Assembly: GCF_006088715.1 (NCBI RefSeq)
Contig: NZ_CP030771.1
Span: 8,120,001 to 8,184,000 of the forward strand
DNA: 64,000 bases
Direction of reading: 5' to 3'
DNA from: Streptomyces sp. YIM 121038
GTDB taxonomy: Bacteria; Actinomycetota; Actinomycetes; Streptomycetales; Streptomycetaceae
The position numbers and the translations under genes are program-made. This document shows, one piece after another, positions 40,575 through 50,877 of this stretch (its first letter is position 1; each line of letters opens with the position of its first letter). Under the pieces are notes generated by a model that was not told the origin of the DNA, ran no database searches, and saw nothing but the letters and a program-made list of their open reading frames with translations.

Positions 40575-42299
40575 GTGAGCGCGACTGTAGATCACCAGCA
40601 GAGTGCGGTAAACCATGCAAGGGCAAACACGGTGACGCCCGCTCAAGAGCCGTCGCCCGCCCTTCCGTTACTCGACACCGCGATAGTCGGAGCCGGAATC
40701 GGTGGCTGTTATCTGGCCGAAAGGATCGCCCGCCGTAAGGAATCGGCCAGATATCCAGGGGGCGGCCACGTGGCCCTCTTCGAGCGCACGCACCGGGTGG
40801 GCGGACGGCTGTGGACGGTGCGCATGGGGCAGGGGAGCGAGGCCCCGGTCGCCGACCTCGGCGCGATGCGCCTGCACCGCGGTCTGCGACGGGTCCTCGA
40901 CGTCGTCGCCCGGGCCGGACTCGCGGGCGAGCTCGTGCCCTTCGACTTCGGACGCCCCGAGAACCCCGTCCACGTACGCGGAGTGACACTGCGTCAGCAC
41001 CAGCTCGCCGACCCCACGAGGATCCCGTACGACCTGGGGGAGCGGGAGCGCGGACACGCCCCCGGAGACCTCGTGCGGCACGCGGCCGACGCCCTCGTGC
41101 CCGGCTTCACCGAGCTGCGCCGCACCCACCACGAGGCGCTCGAACAGGGCGACGCGCACCGGGCCGCGCGCACGGCCGCCGCGTTCCGCGCCCGGCGGGA
41201 CACGGCGGCCGTCGGCGGCCTCCCGCTGTGGCACACGACCTACGCCGACGCCCTGCGCGCGGTCCTCGGCGCGGAAGCAGTGGCGCTCCTGCACGACACC
41301 GGCGGCTACGACGTGGGCACCAGCGGTGAGAACGCCGCCGAACAGCTCGGCCTGCTGTTCCGCACCCCGCCCGACGCCGAGTACGTGACGCTGCGGCACG
41401 GCATGCAGCGCCTGCCCCTCGCCCTGTGCGACCGCTTCACGGCGGCCGGCGGCAGCCTGCGCCTGGGGCACCGGCTCCTGCGCATCGACCGCGCGGAGCC
41501 GGACGCGGCCCGCGCGGCGGCCGGGCGCGGCGAGCCCCCGCCCCGCTATCGGCTCACGTTCGCCCTGGAGGACCCGCGGGGCCGCGCCACCGGGGAGCGG
41601 CTGCGCGTCCACGCGCGCACCGTCCTGCTCGCCCTGCCGCCGGGGCCGCTGCTCCGCCTCGCCCAGGACGGACTGCCCTTCACCCCCCGGCTCCGCGCGG
41701 ACCTCGCGGCGGTCGAGGCCGTGCCCGCGCACAAGCTGTTCCTGCTGTACGAGACGGCGTGGTGGCGCCGCCTGGGCATGACGCGCGGCCGCGCCACCAC
41801 GGACCTGCCGCTGCGCCAGCTCTGGTACGGCGGCACCTGCCCGCCGCCCGCGGCCTCCCGCGGCGACGGCCCGGCGCTGCTCCTCGCCGCGTATCCCAGC
41901 GGGCCCGCCACCGCCTCGTGGACCGCCGCCGAGGCACGGCCCGCCGCCGCGGGCACCGCCGTGGGCGCCCCCGATCCCGCCGCCCCCGTCCCCGGCGCGG
42001 CCACGGTCGAGCGGGCCCACCGCCTCGTCGCGCGCATGCACGGCCTGCCCGGGCTCGCCGCCCCGGTGCTCGCCCGCTGGCAGGACTGGAACCGGCCGCC
42101 GCACGACGGGGCCTGGCACGTGTGGCGGCCCGGACACGACCCCGACACCGTGGCGCCCCGGGTGCGCCGCCCCCTGCCCGGCGAGGCGGTGCACCTCGTC
42201 AGCGACTGCTGGACGCCCGACCCCGGCTCGATCGAGGGGGTCGTCTCCTGCGCGGACGCGGTGCTGCGCGAGCTCGCCGGGGAACGCGGCGGCCGCTGA
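40575..42299 (+). CDS. FAD-dependent amine oxidase-like oxidoreductase with TTA codon
   Basis: A 574-aa flavoenzyme of the monoamine/L-amino-acid oxidase superfamily. The N-terminal dinucleotide-binding motif is GAGIGGCYLAER (about residues 38-49), followed by RVGGRLWT and LGAMRLH, and the C-terminal FAD motif resembles SDCWTPDPGSIEGVVSCADAVL. The substrate is unknown. An in-frame TTA leucine codon at 40668-40670 (codon 32) would make translation depend on the bldA tRNA. The first 60 codons use more AT-ending codons than the rest. GTG 40575 is used; GTG 40632 with AAGGG upstream is possible and also lies before the TTA. An arginine or lysine oxidase role for the polyketide starter is conceivable but the 10-kb distance argues against it. 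Confidence 0.83.
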   Translation: MSATVDHQQSAVNHARANTVTPAQEPSPALPLLDTAIVGAGIGGCYLAERIARRKESARYPGGGHVALFERTHRVGGRLWTVRMGQGSEAPVADLGAMRLHRGLRRVLDVVARAGLAGELVPFDFGRPENPVHVRGVTLRQHQLADPTRIPYDLGERERGHAPGDLVRHAADALVPGFTELRRTHHEALEQGDAHRAARTAAAFRARRDTAAVGGLPLWHTTYADALRAVLGAEAVALLHDTGGYDVGTSGENAAEQLGLLFRTPPDAEYVTLRHGMQRLPLALCDRFTAAGGSLRLGHRLLRIDRAEPDAARAAAGRGEPPPRYRLTFALEDPRGRATGERLRVHARTVLLALPPGPLLRLAQDGLPFTPRLRADLAAVEAVPAHKLFLLYETAWWRRLGMTRGRATTDLPLRQLWYGGTCPPPAASRGDGPALLLAAYPSGPATASWTAAEARPAAAGTAVGAPDPAAPVPGAATVERAHRLVARMHGLPGLAAPVLARWQDWNRPPHDGAWHVWRPGHDPDTVAPRVRRPLPGEAVHLVSDCWTPDPGSIEGVVSCADAVLRELAGERGGR

Positions 42300-42300
42300 G

Positions 42301-42345
42301 CGGCAGGGGGCGGCAGGGGGCGGCAGGGGGCGGCAGGGGGCGGCC
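42301..42345. repeat. Four perfect 10-bp tandem repeats after the FAD oxidase
   Basis: CGGCAGGGGG is repeated four times (42301-42340) and then degenerates, starting one base after the oxidase stop codon. The run of G5 tracts is G-quadruplex-prone. Confidence 0.9.
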
Positions 42346-42453
42346 TGGGCGGCCGGACACCGGGCACGGTAGGTTCCCGGTAAAGATTCGGTCATCGGTG
42401 AGGCCCGCACAGGGGTGGGTGCCTCCCGTGCGGTTGTGGCGAGGTGTGGTGGC

Positions 42454-42876
42454 ATGGGTGTGCTGACGGTGGGGAAGGTCCTGCGGTTCGACGAGGTCCG
42501 CGGCTATGGGTTCATCGCTCCCGACACGGGTGACGAGGACGTCTTCATGCACGCGAACGACCTCGTGGGCGAGAAGTACCTCTACCAGGAGGGCAGCGTG
42601 GTCGAGTTCTTCATGGAGAGGGGGGACAAGGGGCCCAAGGCGTCTAACATCCGCCTGGTCCACCAGTCCACCTCCCACCAGCTCCCGCGCGGCGGCCTCG
42701 CGGCCCGGACCGCCGCCGCGCCCGGCGACGGGGAGCTCTCCCCGGCCGACGAGTTCACCCAGGAGCTGACCGAGGCGCTGCTCGACTCCGTCGGCTCGCT
42801 GACCGGCGACCAGATCAAGCGCGTGCGGGCCTGTGTCCTCGAACTGGCGCGGGACCACGGCTGGGTCGCCTCCTAG
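42454..42876 (+). CDS. Cold-shock-domain protein with C-terminal extension
   Basis: A 140-aa protein. The N-terminal 65 residues are a cold-shock fold with GYGFI (RNP1) and DVFMH (RNP2), which bind single-stranded RNA or DNA. The C-terminal half is a helical extension not found in the usual 67-aa Csp proteins, but this length is common in Streptomyces. ATG 42454 follows GAGGTG at a 7-nt spacing. It is probably an RNA chaperone. Confidence 0.9.
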   Translation: MGVLTVGKVLRFDEVRGYGFIAPDTGDEDVFMHANDLVGEKYLYQEGSVVEFFMERGDKGPKASNIRLVHQSTSHQLPRGGLAARTAAAPGDGELSPADEFTQELTEALLDSVGSLTGDQIKRVRACVLELARDHGWVAS

Positions 42877-42882
42877 CACGCC

Positions 42883-42914
42883 GAGGGCGGTGGGGTGCGC
42901 ACCCCACCGCCCTC
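42883..42914. terminator. Bidirectional terminator
   Basis: A perfect 14-bp stem (42883-42896 with 42901-42914) and GCGC loop lie between convergent cold-shock and metalloprotease genes. Confidence 0.88.
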
Positions 42915-42963
42915 GTCACGTCACCGGAGCCCCGTGCCGGGGCCGCCGGTCACGGCTGATGGA

Positions 42964-45900
42964 TCAGATGGCCTCCCACAGGGCGGGAACGTTCGGCGGC
43001 TCCCAGCCCGGGTAGGCGGTGTGACCCTGGATGCAGCGGTAGCGGACACCTTCGTAGGTGACGATGTCCCCGGCCGCGTAGGTCGCTCCCAGCTGCCAGC
43101 TGGTCTCGCCGCCTCCGGGCACGGTGAGGGTGTACGTGGTGGTGTGACTGACCTGCCCGGCGCCCGTGAAGGTCAGGTTGTACGTGCCGGCGACCGTGCC
43201 CGTCGCGACCTCGACGGTGGCGGTGGCGGACTCACCCGAGGTGACCGACTCCGGGCTGAAGGTGACACTCACCCCTGCCGGGGCGCCCGAGGCCGAGAGC
43301 TTCACCTGCTGTGCGTTTCCGCTGGTCGTGGCCGTGGCGACGGTGACCTTCGCGGAGGAACCCGGCTCGACCGTGCCCGCGCCGGGGTTGGCGGAGATGG
43401 AGAAGTCGTCCGTGGGGGCGGGCTTGTCGCCCACGGAGGTCTTCCAGATCGTGTACGCCACACCGTCCGAGCTGCGGTCGAGGGCGGTCGCGGCGATGTT
43501 GGCGGTGGTGTCACAGCTGGAGTGGTAGCAGGGGTCGTAGGCGCGGCCCGCGGTGCCGCCCCACTTCGCGGCCTCGGCTGCGGACTTCGTGGCCGAGGCG
43601 CCGGTGGCGTAGCCGGAGGTGGCGATGCCGACCTGCTGGAAGGAGGAGTCGTCCGACCGGCCCTGGCCCTCGACGTTCTCCTGCGGGGCGAGGTTGAGGG
43701 AGGTCCAGTACTCCTTCATCGGGGCCGAGGCCGCCGAGTTCAGGTTGTTGATGAAGTACCCGGCGTTGACCGAGCCGACCATGTCGAAGTTGTAGTACGC
43801 CTTGATCTTGGCGCGCTCGGTGCCGTTGAGGGACCTGGCGTAGTAGTCGGAGCCGTTCAGGCCCTGCTCCTCGTCGGTCCACCAGGCGAAGCGGACGCGG
43901 TTCTTCATGGCGGGGTTGTTCTGCGCCAGGGCGAGGGCCGCCTCCAGGATCGCGGCGGAGCCGGAGCCGTTGTCGTTGATCCCGGGCCCGGCGGCCACGC
44001 CGTCGAGGTGCGCGCCGAACATGTAGACGTTGTCCGCGTTGCCCTGCGGCCACTCGGCGATCAGGTTGTTGCCCGCGCCCGCGGAGCAGCCGGAGGCGCA
44101 GGTCTGCTCGGTGACCTGGTACCCGGCGGCCTCCAGCTTGCCCTTGACGTAGGCGAGGGAGGCGCGGTAACCGGCGCCGGTGGAGCGGCGGTTGCCGCCG
44201 TTCTGCGAGGCGATGGTGTTGAGCTGCGTCAGATGCGCCTGCACCTTGGCGACGTCGATGTCCGGCGGAGGCGTCGGGTTGCCGCCGCCGCCCACGGTGA
44301 GCGTGTACTGGGCGGTGTGCGTCTTGGCGCCCGCGGTGCCCGTGACGGTGATCGGGTAGGTGCCGGCCGCGGCGGACGACGTGGTGGCGATCTTCAGGGT
44401 GGAGTTGGACCCCGAGGTGACGGTGCCCGGGTCGAAGGAGACGCTCACGCCCGTCGGCGCGCCGGTGGCGGTCAGCGAGATCTGCTGGGCGCTGCCGGTG
44501 ACGGTCGAGGTGTTGACCGTGGCGGTGGTCGAGGCGCCCGCCTCGACCTTCCCCGAGGCCGGGTTGAGGCCGAGGGAGAAGTCGTTCTGCTGGCCCTCGC
44601 AGGTCGGGTCACCGGTCTGGGTCGGGATGCTGATGGCGTCCCAGGCGGCCTTGGTGGCGTTGAACAGGTCGCAGCTGGAGTCCAGGGCCTTCGCCGAGGT
44701 CAGCGTGGCGGTGCGGTAGCGCTTGTACGTCATGCCGCTGGTCTTGAGCAGCATGGCGTTGTAGAAGATCTTGCCCGCGTTCTTGAAGCCCACGCCGGTG
44801 ACCTGCTTGCTGTTGCAGGTGGGGCTGGTGGGCTTGCCGCCGCCGGGGTTCGAGCCCTCGGCGAGCAGGTAGAACCAGTGGTTCAGCGGCCCGGCGGCCT
44901 TGTGCTCCTCGGTGTTGGGGATCGACGCGGAGTAACAGTTGGGGTCGTTGTTGATCCGGCTCGGGTCGTACATGTTCCGGATCGGCCCGCGGCCCTGGAG
45001 GTTGACCATTTCCCCGACGGTGTAGTCGGGGGTGTCGTAGGGGGCGGGCTCGTTGACGTACGCCTCGGTCAGGGCGCCCATGATGTCGCCGGTGGCCTCG
45101 CCGAGGCCGCTCTCGTGGTTCGCCCCGCCCGGGGTGTTGGAGTCCAGGCCGTGGCCGAACTCGTGGGCGACGACGTCCATGCCGGCGATCCACTCGTTGG
45201 CGCTGTTGTGGCCGATGGTGACGGAGGAGCCGTCCCAGTAGGCGTTGAGCTCGTTGAGGCCCACGCGCACCGGCCAGCTGCGGCCGTTGCCGTCGTGGCC
45301 GTTGCGGCCGAACCACTCCTTGAACATGTTCCACTGCTTCTGCGCGGCGAACATGACGTCGACGCACCCGGTCTCCCGGCTGGTGGGGTTGCCGGTGCCC
45401 CAGTCGTCGGTGGCCTTGGTGAACAGCCCGCCGCTGTAGTCCGAACACTGCAGGCCGGGACGGGTGGTGTCGCGCAGCACGTAGTTGTTGCCGGAGCGGG
45501 AGGTGTCGATGGCCAGCGGGCTGGGGCCGTTCCACTTGCTGCGGCCGGTGCCCGCGTGCACGTCGTCGTAGGTGTCGACGACCTTGCCGGTGAGCGCGTT
45601 GACGAAGACGTGCAGCCGGCTGGGGTCGCCCGCCTTGGTCTTGCCGGTCAGCACGGTCTCCCAGGCGAGCGCGGGCGTGTCCTTCCTGACCCGGACCACC
45701 AGGCGCTTGGAGTCGACCTTCTTGACCGACGCCAGCTTGGCGCGGCTGGTCCTGACCGCCTGCGCGGCCTTCACCTTGGCCTTGGTAGTGACCGAGATCC
45801 TCGCGTCGGTGGCGGAGTGCACGGACCGGACCTTGCCCTTGCCGTCGGCGAGGACCACCGCGTCACCGCCGACCACCGGCAGGCCGCGGTAGGTGCGCTC

Positions 45901-46143
45901 GTACGCGACGGAGTACAGGCCCTTGCCCCAGGGGACGACCTGGTGCCGGTCGTACTGCTCCTCGGGCCCCTTCGCCAGCGAGTCGAGGCCGCTCCGGGTC
46001 GCCTGGTCGGCGGCGGCGACGGCCTTCGCGCGCGGGTCGGGCTTGCCCGCGGGCGGCGCGGCCGAGGCGAAGGACGCCGGTGCCACCACCCCCGCGAGTG
46101 CCATGGCCAGGGTTATCCCGGCCGCTGCGGATCTTCTGAGCAT
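42964..46143 (-). CDS. Secreted M4 metalloprotease - M28 aminopeptidase - carbohydrate-binding fusion
   Basis: A 1,059-aa exported protein. A signal peptide (1-29, ASA cleavage region) and FTP/PepSY-like propeptide (about 40-200) precede a thermolysin-like M4 domain with HEFGH (327-331) and the third zinc ligand Glu349. An Ig-like repeat follows (about 521-617), then an M28 peptidase domain with His712, Asp724, Glu758-759 and Asp787 as likely two-zinc ligands, a second Ig-like repeat, and a final WQ-Y--GD-V-Y-G--Y-C-QGHT module resembling the chitin-binding CBM5/12 family. The ATG at 46143 is preferred to the adjoining GTG because AAGGAG is then 5 nt away. It should combine endo- and aminopeptidase activity anchored to a polysaccharide. 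Confidence 0.92.
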   Translation of the reverse strand: MLRRSAAAGITLAMALAGVVAPASFASAAPPAGKPDPRAKAVAAADQATRSGLDSLAKGPEEQYDRHQVVPWGKGLYSVAYERTYRGLPVVGGDAVVLADGKGKVRSVHSATDARISVTTKAKVKAAQAVRTSRAKLASVKKVDSKRLVVRVRKDTPALAWETVLTGKTKAGDPSRLHVFVNALTGKVVDTYDDVHAGTGRSKWNGPSPLAIDTSRSGNNYVLRDTTRPGLQCSDYSGGLFTKATDDWGTGNPTSRETGCVDVMFAAQKQWNMFKEWFGRNGHDGNGRSWPVRVGLNELNAYWDGSSVTIGHNSANEWIAGMDVVAHEFGHGLDSNTPGGANHESGLGEATGDIMGALTEAYVNEPAPYDTPDYTVGEMVNLQGRGPIRNMYDPSRINNDPNCYSASIPNTEEHKAAGPLNHWFYLLAEGSNPGGGKPTSPTCNSKQVTGVGFKNAGKIFYNAMLLKTSGMTYKRYRTATLTSAKALDSSCDLFNATKAAWDAISIPTQTGDPTCEGQQNDFSLGLNPASGKVEAGASTTATVNTSTVTGSAQQISLTATGAPTGVSVSFDPGTVTSGSNSTLKIATTSSAAAGTYPITVTGTAGAKTHTAQYTLTVGGGGNPTPPPDIDVAKVQAHLTQLNTIASQNGGNRRSTGAGYRASLAYVKGKLEAAGYQVTEQTCASGCSAGAGNNLIAEWPQGNADNVYMFGAHLDGVAAGPGINDNGSGSAAILEAALALAQNNPAMKNRVRFAWWTDEEQGLNGSDYYARSLNGTERAKIKAYYNFDMVGSVNAGYFINNLNSAASAPMKEYWTSLNLAPQENVEGQGRSDDSSFQQVGIATSGYATGASATKSAAEAAKWGGTAGRAYDPCYHSSCDTTANIAATALDRSSDGVAYTIWKTSVGDKPAPTDDFSISANPGAGTVEPGSSAKVTVATATTSGNAQQVKLSASGAPAGVSVTFSPESVTSGESATATVEVATGTVAGTYNLTFTGAGQVSHTTTYTLTVPGGGETSWQLGATYAAGDIVTYEGVRYRCIQGHTAYPGWEPPNVPALWEAI

Positions 46144-46363
46144 CACGGCTCCTTGTGAGAGGTGTTGAGGCTCCGCTGGGCCAGGGGGGCATGTCAGCGC
46201 CGGTTCTCGCGGTCCTGCCCGCTGCTCCGCTTTTGAACTGACACTGACATGACACCCCCATGGCTGGCGGAACCCTCACACCGGCCCGGGCCGCGGTCAA
46301 TGGATTTCGGGCGCCCGGCACGCCCTGTCAAGAACTGGCAAGCGCGCCGGGCCCGCCGCCCCC

Positions 46364-47776
46364 TCACTCCGACACGCTCCACAGCCGCTCGCGGTACTCC
46401 CGGACCTCCGGCAGGTCGCCCCAGCGCCCGGCCAGCCGGCTGTGCAGTCCGCGCAACTCGGCGGTGATCATCAACTCGCGCGCGCACACCGCCTCTTTCA
46501 GGACGGGCTGGGCCAGGGCGACCGCCGCGAGGGGGTCACCGGCACACGCCCAGCTGTCCGCGAGGCGCAGGGTGAGCAGCAGGCGCGTGGTGTGCATCAT
46601 GGGCGGAAGCAGCGCGTACGACCGGGCGGTGGCCTCGATCGCGCGCCGGGCCACCGCCCGGTCGTCCGTCATCACCGCGAGGTCGCGCAGCGCGCCGCCG
46701 ATCGCCGACTCCAGGCGCAGCACCCCTTCGGCGCCCGAGAGCCAGGGCGCCTCCAGACGGTCCCGGTCGTCGAGGCGGGCGAATCTGCGCCGGGCCATCG
46801 AGACGTGCCGCCGGCACGCGTCGGCGTCGTGGCTCAGCGCGTACGCCCGCGCCTGGTACAGATCTGCCAGGGTCGCCATCCAGCGCCGCTTGGCGTCCAC
46901 CGCGCCGATGGCCTCGGCGTACACGAGCATCGAGGCGGCATCCCCGTCCAGCCGGACGAGGGTGCACATGTCGCTGAGGAGGGTCGCCCGGGCCTCGGCG
47001 TCCTGGGCCGCGTCCGCCCAGCGCAGACCGTGCCCGAACCAGGCCATGGCGACACCGCTCTGCCCCCGCTCCATCCGCAGGCGCCCGGAGACCTGGGCGT
47101 ACTGTGCGGCGAGCCGCAGCTGGCCGTACGGAAGGCGGCCCGTGGAGTTGACCGCTTCGGCCCAGCGGGCCACGCCGCGGAGCAGCCGCTCCACCGTGGT
47201 CACGCACGCGTCGGTGACCTGTGCGAACGCCTCGCGGATCAGACAGGCGAGCACGGCGGTGAGGCCGTGCAGCAGCTCCACCTCCGCGCCGACCACTTCA
47301 CTGGCGCGGTCGTACGGCTTGGTCAGCCCGTTCAGGAGGTCCGTCACCGAGCTGCGGTCGGGCGTCGCGCAGCCCGCCGTCCCGTGCAGCGGACAGGCCA
47401 GGCCCTCGGCGGGCAGCCGCGCGGGCCACTGCTGCGCGGCCAGGGGGACCTCGGTGCCGGGGGTGTCCGCCCCCGGGATCGGCGAGAACAGCGTGGGCGC
47501 CGTCAGGAACCGGCCCGGCACGCACAGCGACTGGCGCGGCGACGCGATGGCCGTGGCGAGCTGCCCACCGGTCTCCAGCACCGCGTCGAGCCTGCTCACC
47601 AGGTCGAAGGGCGGCTCCCGCAGCCCGCTCTCCAGCCTGCTGATGAAGCTGTGGTGGTAGCCCACCCTCCGGCCGAGCTGCAACTGCGTGAGTCCGGCCC
47701 GCCGACGGTGGAACCGCAGCTGCCGCCCGAACTCCGCCCACCCCGGGTCAACCGCCTCTGACATACCGACGGACAT
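46364..47776 (-). CDS. XRE-family transcriptional regulator with large helical C-terminus
   Basis: A 470-aa protein. Residues about 13-68 form an XRE helix-turn-helix (GRQLRFHRRRAGLTQLQLG then FISRLESG). The other 400 residues are Ala/Leu/Arg-rich helices like TPR arrays that sense a peptide or partner. GGGAGGGG precedes the ATG at 47776; a second in-frame ATG at 47764 is possible. It is divergent from the caspase-KAP gene, 199 bp apart, and is the natural candidate to control it. Confidence 0.85.
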   Translation of the reverse strand: MSVGMSEAVDPGWAEFGRQLRFHRRRAGLTQLQLGRRVGYHHSFISRLESGLREPPFDLVSRLDAVLETGGQLATAIASPRQSLCVPGRFLTAPTLFSPIPGADTPGTEVPLAAQQWPARLPAEGLACPLHGTAGCATPDRSSVTDLLNGLTKPYDRASEVVGAEVELLHGLTAVLACLIREAFAQVTDACVTTVERLLRGVARWAEAVNSTGRLPYGQLRLAAQYAQVSGRLRMERGQSGVAMAWFGHGLRWADAAQDAEARATLLSDMCTLVRLDGDAASMLVYAEAIGAVDAKRRWMATLADLYQARAYALSHDADACRRHVSMARRRFARLDDRDRLEAPWLSGAEGVLRLESAIGGALRDLAVMTDDRAVARRAIEATARSYALLPPMMHTTRLLLTLRLADSWACAGDPLAAVALAQPVLKEAVCARELMITAELRGLHSRLAGRWGDLPEVREYRERLWSVSE

Positions 47777-47975
47777 GGCCCCTCCCCGACCGGGCTCCCC
47801 CCTGGGGCCAGTGTGGCAGGTGAGGTTGATTCTTCCAACACCCTTAGGGGCCAGGGGATTTGGTACCTTCAGCGACCGTGGCGGCCCGGCCGACGTGCGG
47901 CGCGGCACCAGGCCTGTCACGGTCAGGCCCCCACGGTGCGTCGTGGGTCGCCGCACACCGACCTTGGGGGAGCGA
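47777..47975. promoter_or_regulatory. Divergent promoter region of the XRE and caspase-KAP genes
   Basis: The 199-bp gap has an AT-richer core (47820-47870) including TTGATT at 47824 and TTTGGTACC near 47859. No clear pair of promoter boxes could be assigned. Confidence 0.35.
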
Positions 47976-50309
47976 ATGGCGCGTCTGCCTGATCCGGGAG
48001 GCTCGCAGGCCGTTCTGATCGGCTGCGGCTCCTACGCGGAGCTCACCCCCCTCCCGGCGATCGACAACAACCTGGTGGACCTGGGAGAAGTCCTCGGGGA
48101 ATCCGGAGGGTTCCGTCCGGAAGGGGTCGCTGTCATCAGCGACCCCCGGTACGCGTCCGAGGTGGTCCCCGAGCTGCGGGAGCTGTCGGAGCGGGCCACC
48201 GACGTGCTGCTCGTGTACTACGCCGGCCACGGACTCGTCGGCGACGACGGAGAGCTGTACCTCGGGCTGCGCGACACCGTGACGCGCGAACCGGCCATCA
48301 CCTCCCTGCCGTTCGAGCGCCTGCGCGACGTTCTGCGGCGCAGCCCGGCGCGCACCAGGGTCCTGATCCTCGACTGCTGCTTCAGCGGCCGCGCCATCAC
48401 CACCTACATGGGAGCCCCCTCTTCCGGTTTCGCCCCACTGAGCGAGGTCTCGGGGACCTTCACCCTGGTGTCGTCCACGGCCACCGCCCTGTCCATCGCC
48501 CGGCCCGACGAGCCGTACACCGCGTTCACCGGAGAACTGATCAGGCTGCTCAAGCAGGGCGTTCCCGGTGCGGAGGAGCTGTTGACCCTCCAGACCATCG
48601 CGGCCGAACTGCGGCGCACCATGACTGCCGCGGGATATCCGGAACCGCAGACGCGGGACGAGAACGGCATCGGCGCGCTCCTGGGCCTGGCCCCCAACCC
48701 CGCGTACGACCCGACGGCCGGGTCGGGCGTCCCCGCGCCGACGACGGGCGAGAGCGGCACGGCTCCCGGCGGTGCGGAGGCCGACGACGTCGAGGACGTG
48801 GAATGGGCCCCCGACGCGCCCGCCACGGTGGACCTGCTGCGGCGCGTGCCCACGGCGAAGGTGCTCGCGCTGCGCCTGGTCGAGACCCAGCTGACGCAGC
48901 CCGACACCTCCTTCCTCGTGCATCTCGACGGCCCGTGGGGCAGCGGCAAGAGCAGTCTGCTGAACCTCCTGGGGGCCCAGGTCGACGACCACTTCCTCGT
49001 GGCGCGCTTCGACGCCTGGCAGCAGTCGCGGCTCGCACCTGCCTGGTGGTCCCTGCTCACGTGTCTGCGCCAACGGGTGGTGCGTGCGCGGCCTTGGTGG
49101 CTGCGTCCCTTCGTACGGCTTCGGGAGTCCGTCGCGCGGGCCCGCAGGACCGGTGCGCCCTATGCCGTGGCCTTCGCCCTCGTCGCCCTGACCGCGGGCG
49201 TACTCGGGTACCTCATCTGGCCGGAGAAGTCCGGCCTGCTCGGCTGGGAGAAGCAGGTCAAGGCGGCCACCGCGCTCCTCGCCGCGCTGGGGACCCTGGG
49301 AGCGGGGGCCTTGCTGGCCGCCCGCCTCCTGCTGTGGGACTCGGTGCGCGGGGCCAGGCTCTTCGAGCAGACCCAGGCCAATCCGATGGCGGACGTCGCC
49401 GCCCACTTCCAGTGGCTGCTCAGGCGTGCCAAGAAGCCCGTCGTGCTCTTCGTCGACGACCTCGACCGCTGCGACCAGGCCTACGTCGTCGAGTTCCTGG
49501 ACATGATCCAGACCCTGGTGCGCGCCATGGGGAGCCCGCGCGGCGGCCGGACGGAGCGCGCGGCCCATGTGGTCGTCGCGGCGGACGGCACCTGGCTCCG
49601 CCGCAGCTACGAAGTCGCTCACGCCTCCTTCGCCGACTGCGTCGCCGAGCCCGGCAGACCCCTCGGCCATCTCTTCCTGGACAAGCTCTTCCAGCTCTCC
49701 CTGCCGATACCGGCCCTCTCCGCCCCGACCCGGACGGCGTACTTGGACGAGATGCTCAGGGTCGTGGACGCGCGCCCGGAGGAGGAAGTCCCTCCCTCGC
49801 GGGCACCGGCCCGACCGCGTGTCGACGGCGACGTGATGGAGCGTCTGCGGCGCTTCGAGGAAGGGCGGGCGCAAGCGGTGTACGCGGCGATGCAGCGCGT
49901 CAGCGAGCGCCGCAGGGCCGAGCACACCCTGCGGAAGTTCGTGCCCGTGCTCGGCGACAACCCGCGCGCGGTGAAGAGGTTCCTCAACACCTACAGCGTC
50001 CTGCGCCCCATCCGCTTCCTGGAGGGCGTCCACGTGGATCCGGACGCCCTCGCCCTGTGGAGCCTGATCTGTGTCCGCTGGCCCGACGTCGCGGACCATC
50101 TGGCCGCCTGCCCGGAGGCGGTGGAGGGCATCGCCTGGCCCCTGTGGGCCGGCGACCACTTCCCCGAACCCCTGCGCACCGCCGCGGAGTCACCCGAGCT
50201 CCGGGCCGTCGTGACCTCGCCGGACGGCGGACCGCTGACGCCGGAGCTCATCCGCCAGTGCCGCGGTGCCCACCGGGGCCCGGCCGGACACCGGAGCGAC
50301 CGTCCGTGA
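47976..50309 (+). CDS. Caspase-like protease fused to KAP-family P-loop NTPase (candidate defence effector)
   Basis: A 777-aa fusion. Residues 1-240 are a C14 caspase-like domain: catalytic His85 in YYAGHG and Cys135 in LDCCFSG. A Pro/Gly/Asp linker (241-283) leads to a KAP NTPase: Walker A GPWGSGKS (319-326), two membrane helices inserted in the NTPase (about 395-415 and 430-453) as usual for KAP proteins, and Walker B VVLFVDDLDRCD (489-500). ATG 47976 follows GGGGGAG. Caspase-NTPase fusions in bacteria are typical of conflict systems in which a sensor NTPase triggers suicidal proteolysis. That role is inferred, since no phage gene or toxin lies beside it. The tail past residue 745 is unremarkable. 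Confidence 0.9.
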   Translation: MARLPDPGGSQAVLIGCGSYAELTPLPAIDNNLVDLGEVLGESGGFRPEGVAVISDPRYASEVVPELRELSERATDVLLVYYAGHGLVGDDGELYLGLRDTVTREPAITSLPFERLRDVLRRSPARTRVLILDCCFSGRAITTYMGAPSSGFAPLSEVSGTFTLVSSTATALSIARPDEPYTAFTGELIRLLKQGVPGAEELLTLQTIAAELRRTMTAAGYPEPQTRDENGIGALLGLAPNPAYDPTAGSGVPAPTTGESGTAPGGAEADDVEDVEWAPDAPATVDLLRRVPTAKVLALRLVETQLTQPDTSFLVHLDGPWGSGKSSLLNLLGAQVDDHFLVARFDAWQQSRLAPAWWSLLTCLRQRVVRARPWWLRPFVRLRESVARARRTGAPYAVAFALVALTAGVLGYLIWPEKSGLLGWEKQVKAATALLAALGTLGAGALLAARLLLWDSVRGARLFEQTQANPMADVAAHFQWLLRRAKKPVVLFVDDLDRCDQAYVVEFLDMIQTLVRAMGSPRGGRTERAAHVVVAADGTWLRRSYEVAHASFADCVAEPGRPLGHLFLDKLFQLSLPIPALSAPTRTAYLDEMLRVVDARPEEEVPPSRAPARPRVDGDVMERLRRFEEGRAQAVYAAMQRVSERRRAEHTLRKFVPVLGDNPRAVKRFLNTYSVLRPIRFLEGVHVDPDALALWSLICVRWPDVADHLAACPEAVEGIAWPLWAGDHFPEPLRTAAESPELRAVVTSPDGGPLTPELIRQCRGAHRGPAGHRSDRP

Positions 50310-50386
50310 ACCACTGGCGGTAAGGTGCCGACACAGCCCTTGACCCGCACAAGCAGGCAGGGAGCCGACACCCCAGGAGTACCACG

Positions 50387-50812
50387 ATGCTTCGCACCCT
50401 GTTCAAGTCCAAGATCCACCGCGCCACCGTGACCCAGGCCGACCTGCACTACGTCGGCTCCGTCACCATCGACGCCGACCTCCTGGAGGCGGCCGACCTG
50501 CTGCCCGGGGAGCTCGTGCACATCGTCGACGTCACCAATGGCGCCCGCCTGGAGACGTACACCATCGAGGGCGAGCGCGGCAGCGGTGTCATCGGGATCA
50601 ACGGCGCGGCCGCGCACCTCGTGCACCCCGGCGATAAGGTGATCATCATCAGCTACGCCCAGGTCGACGACGCCGAGGCCCGTGCGCTGCGGCCGCGGGT
50701 CGTGCACGTCGACGAGGGCAACCGCGTCGTGGCCCTCGGTGACGACGCCGCCGCACCGGTGCCGGGCGCCGCCGACATGGCGCGCTCGCCGCAGGCGGTG
50801 GCGCGCGCCTAG
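50387..50812 (+). CDS. panD: Aspartate 1-decarboxylase
   Basis: A 141-aa pro-enzyme that self-cleaves between Gly24 and Ser25 (HYVGSVTID) to form the pyruvoyl cofactor. It decarboxylates L-aspartate to beta-alanine for pantothenate and coenzyme A. The [17 protein letters not shown] start, the TNGxRxETY region and length match the family. AGGAG precedes the ATG. It stands alone rather than with panB/panC. Confidence 0.97.
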   Translation: MLRTLFKSKIHRATVTQADLHYVGSVTIDADLLEAADLLPGELVHIVDVTNGARLETYTIEGERGSGVIGINGAAAHLVHPGDKVIIISYAQVDDAEARALRPRVVHVDEGNRVVALGDDAAAPVPGAADMARSPQAVARA

Positions 50813-50877
50813 CGGCGGCACCCGCGACGGCGGAACGGCCTACGGCGCCCGGCCGGGCGCGGCGAGGAGCAGCGGCG

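Noticed and set aside
40575..42299. Arginine monooxygenase of the starter pathway
   Set aside because: It belongs to the flavin amine oxidase fold, but it is 10 kb away beyond the kinase and transporter genes, has its own divergent partner and promoter, and shows no feature that singles out arginine.
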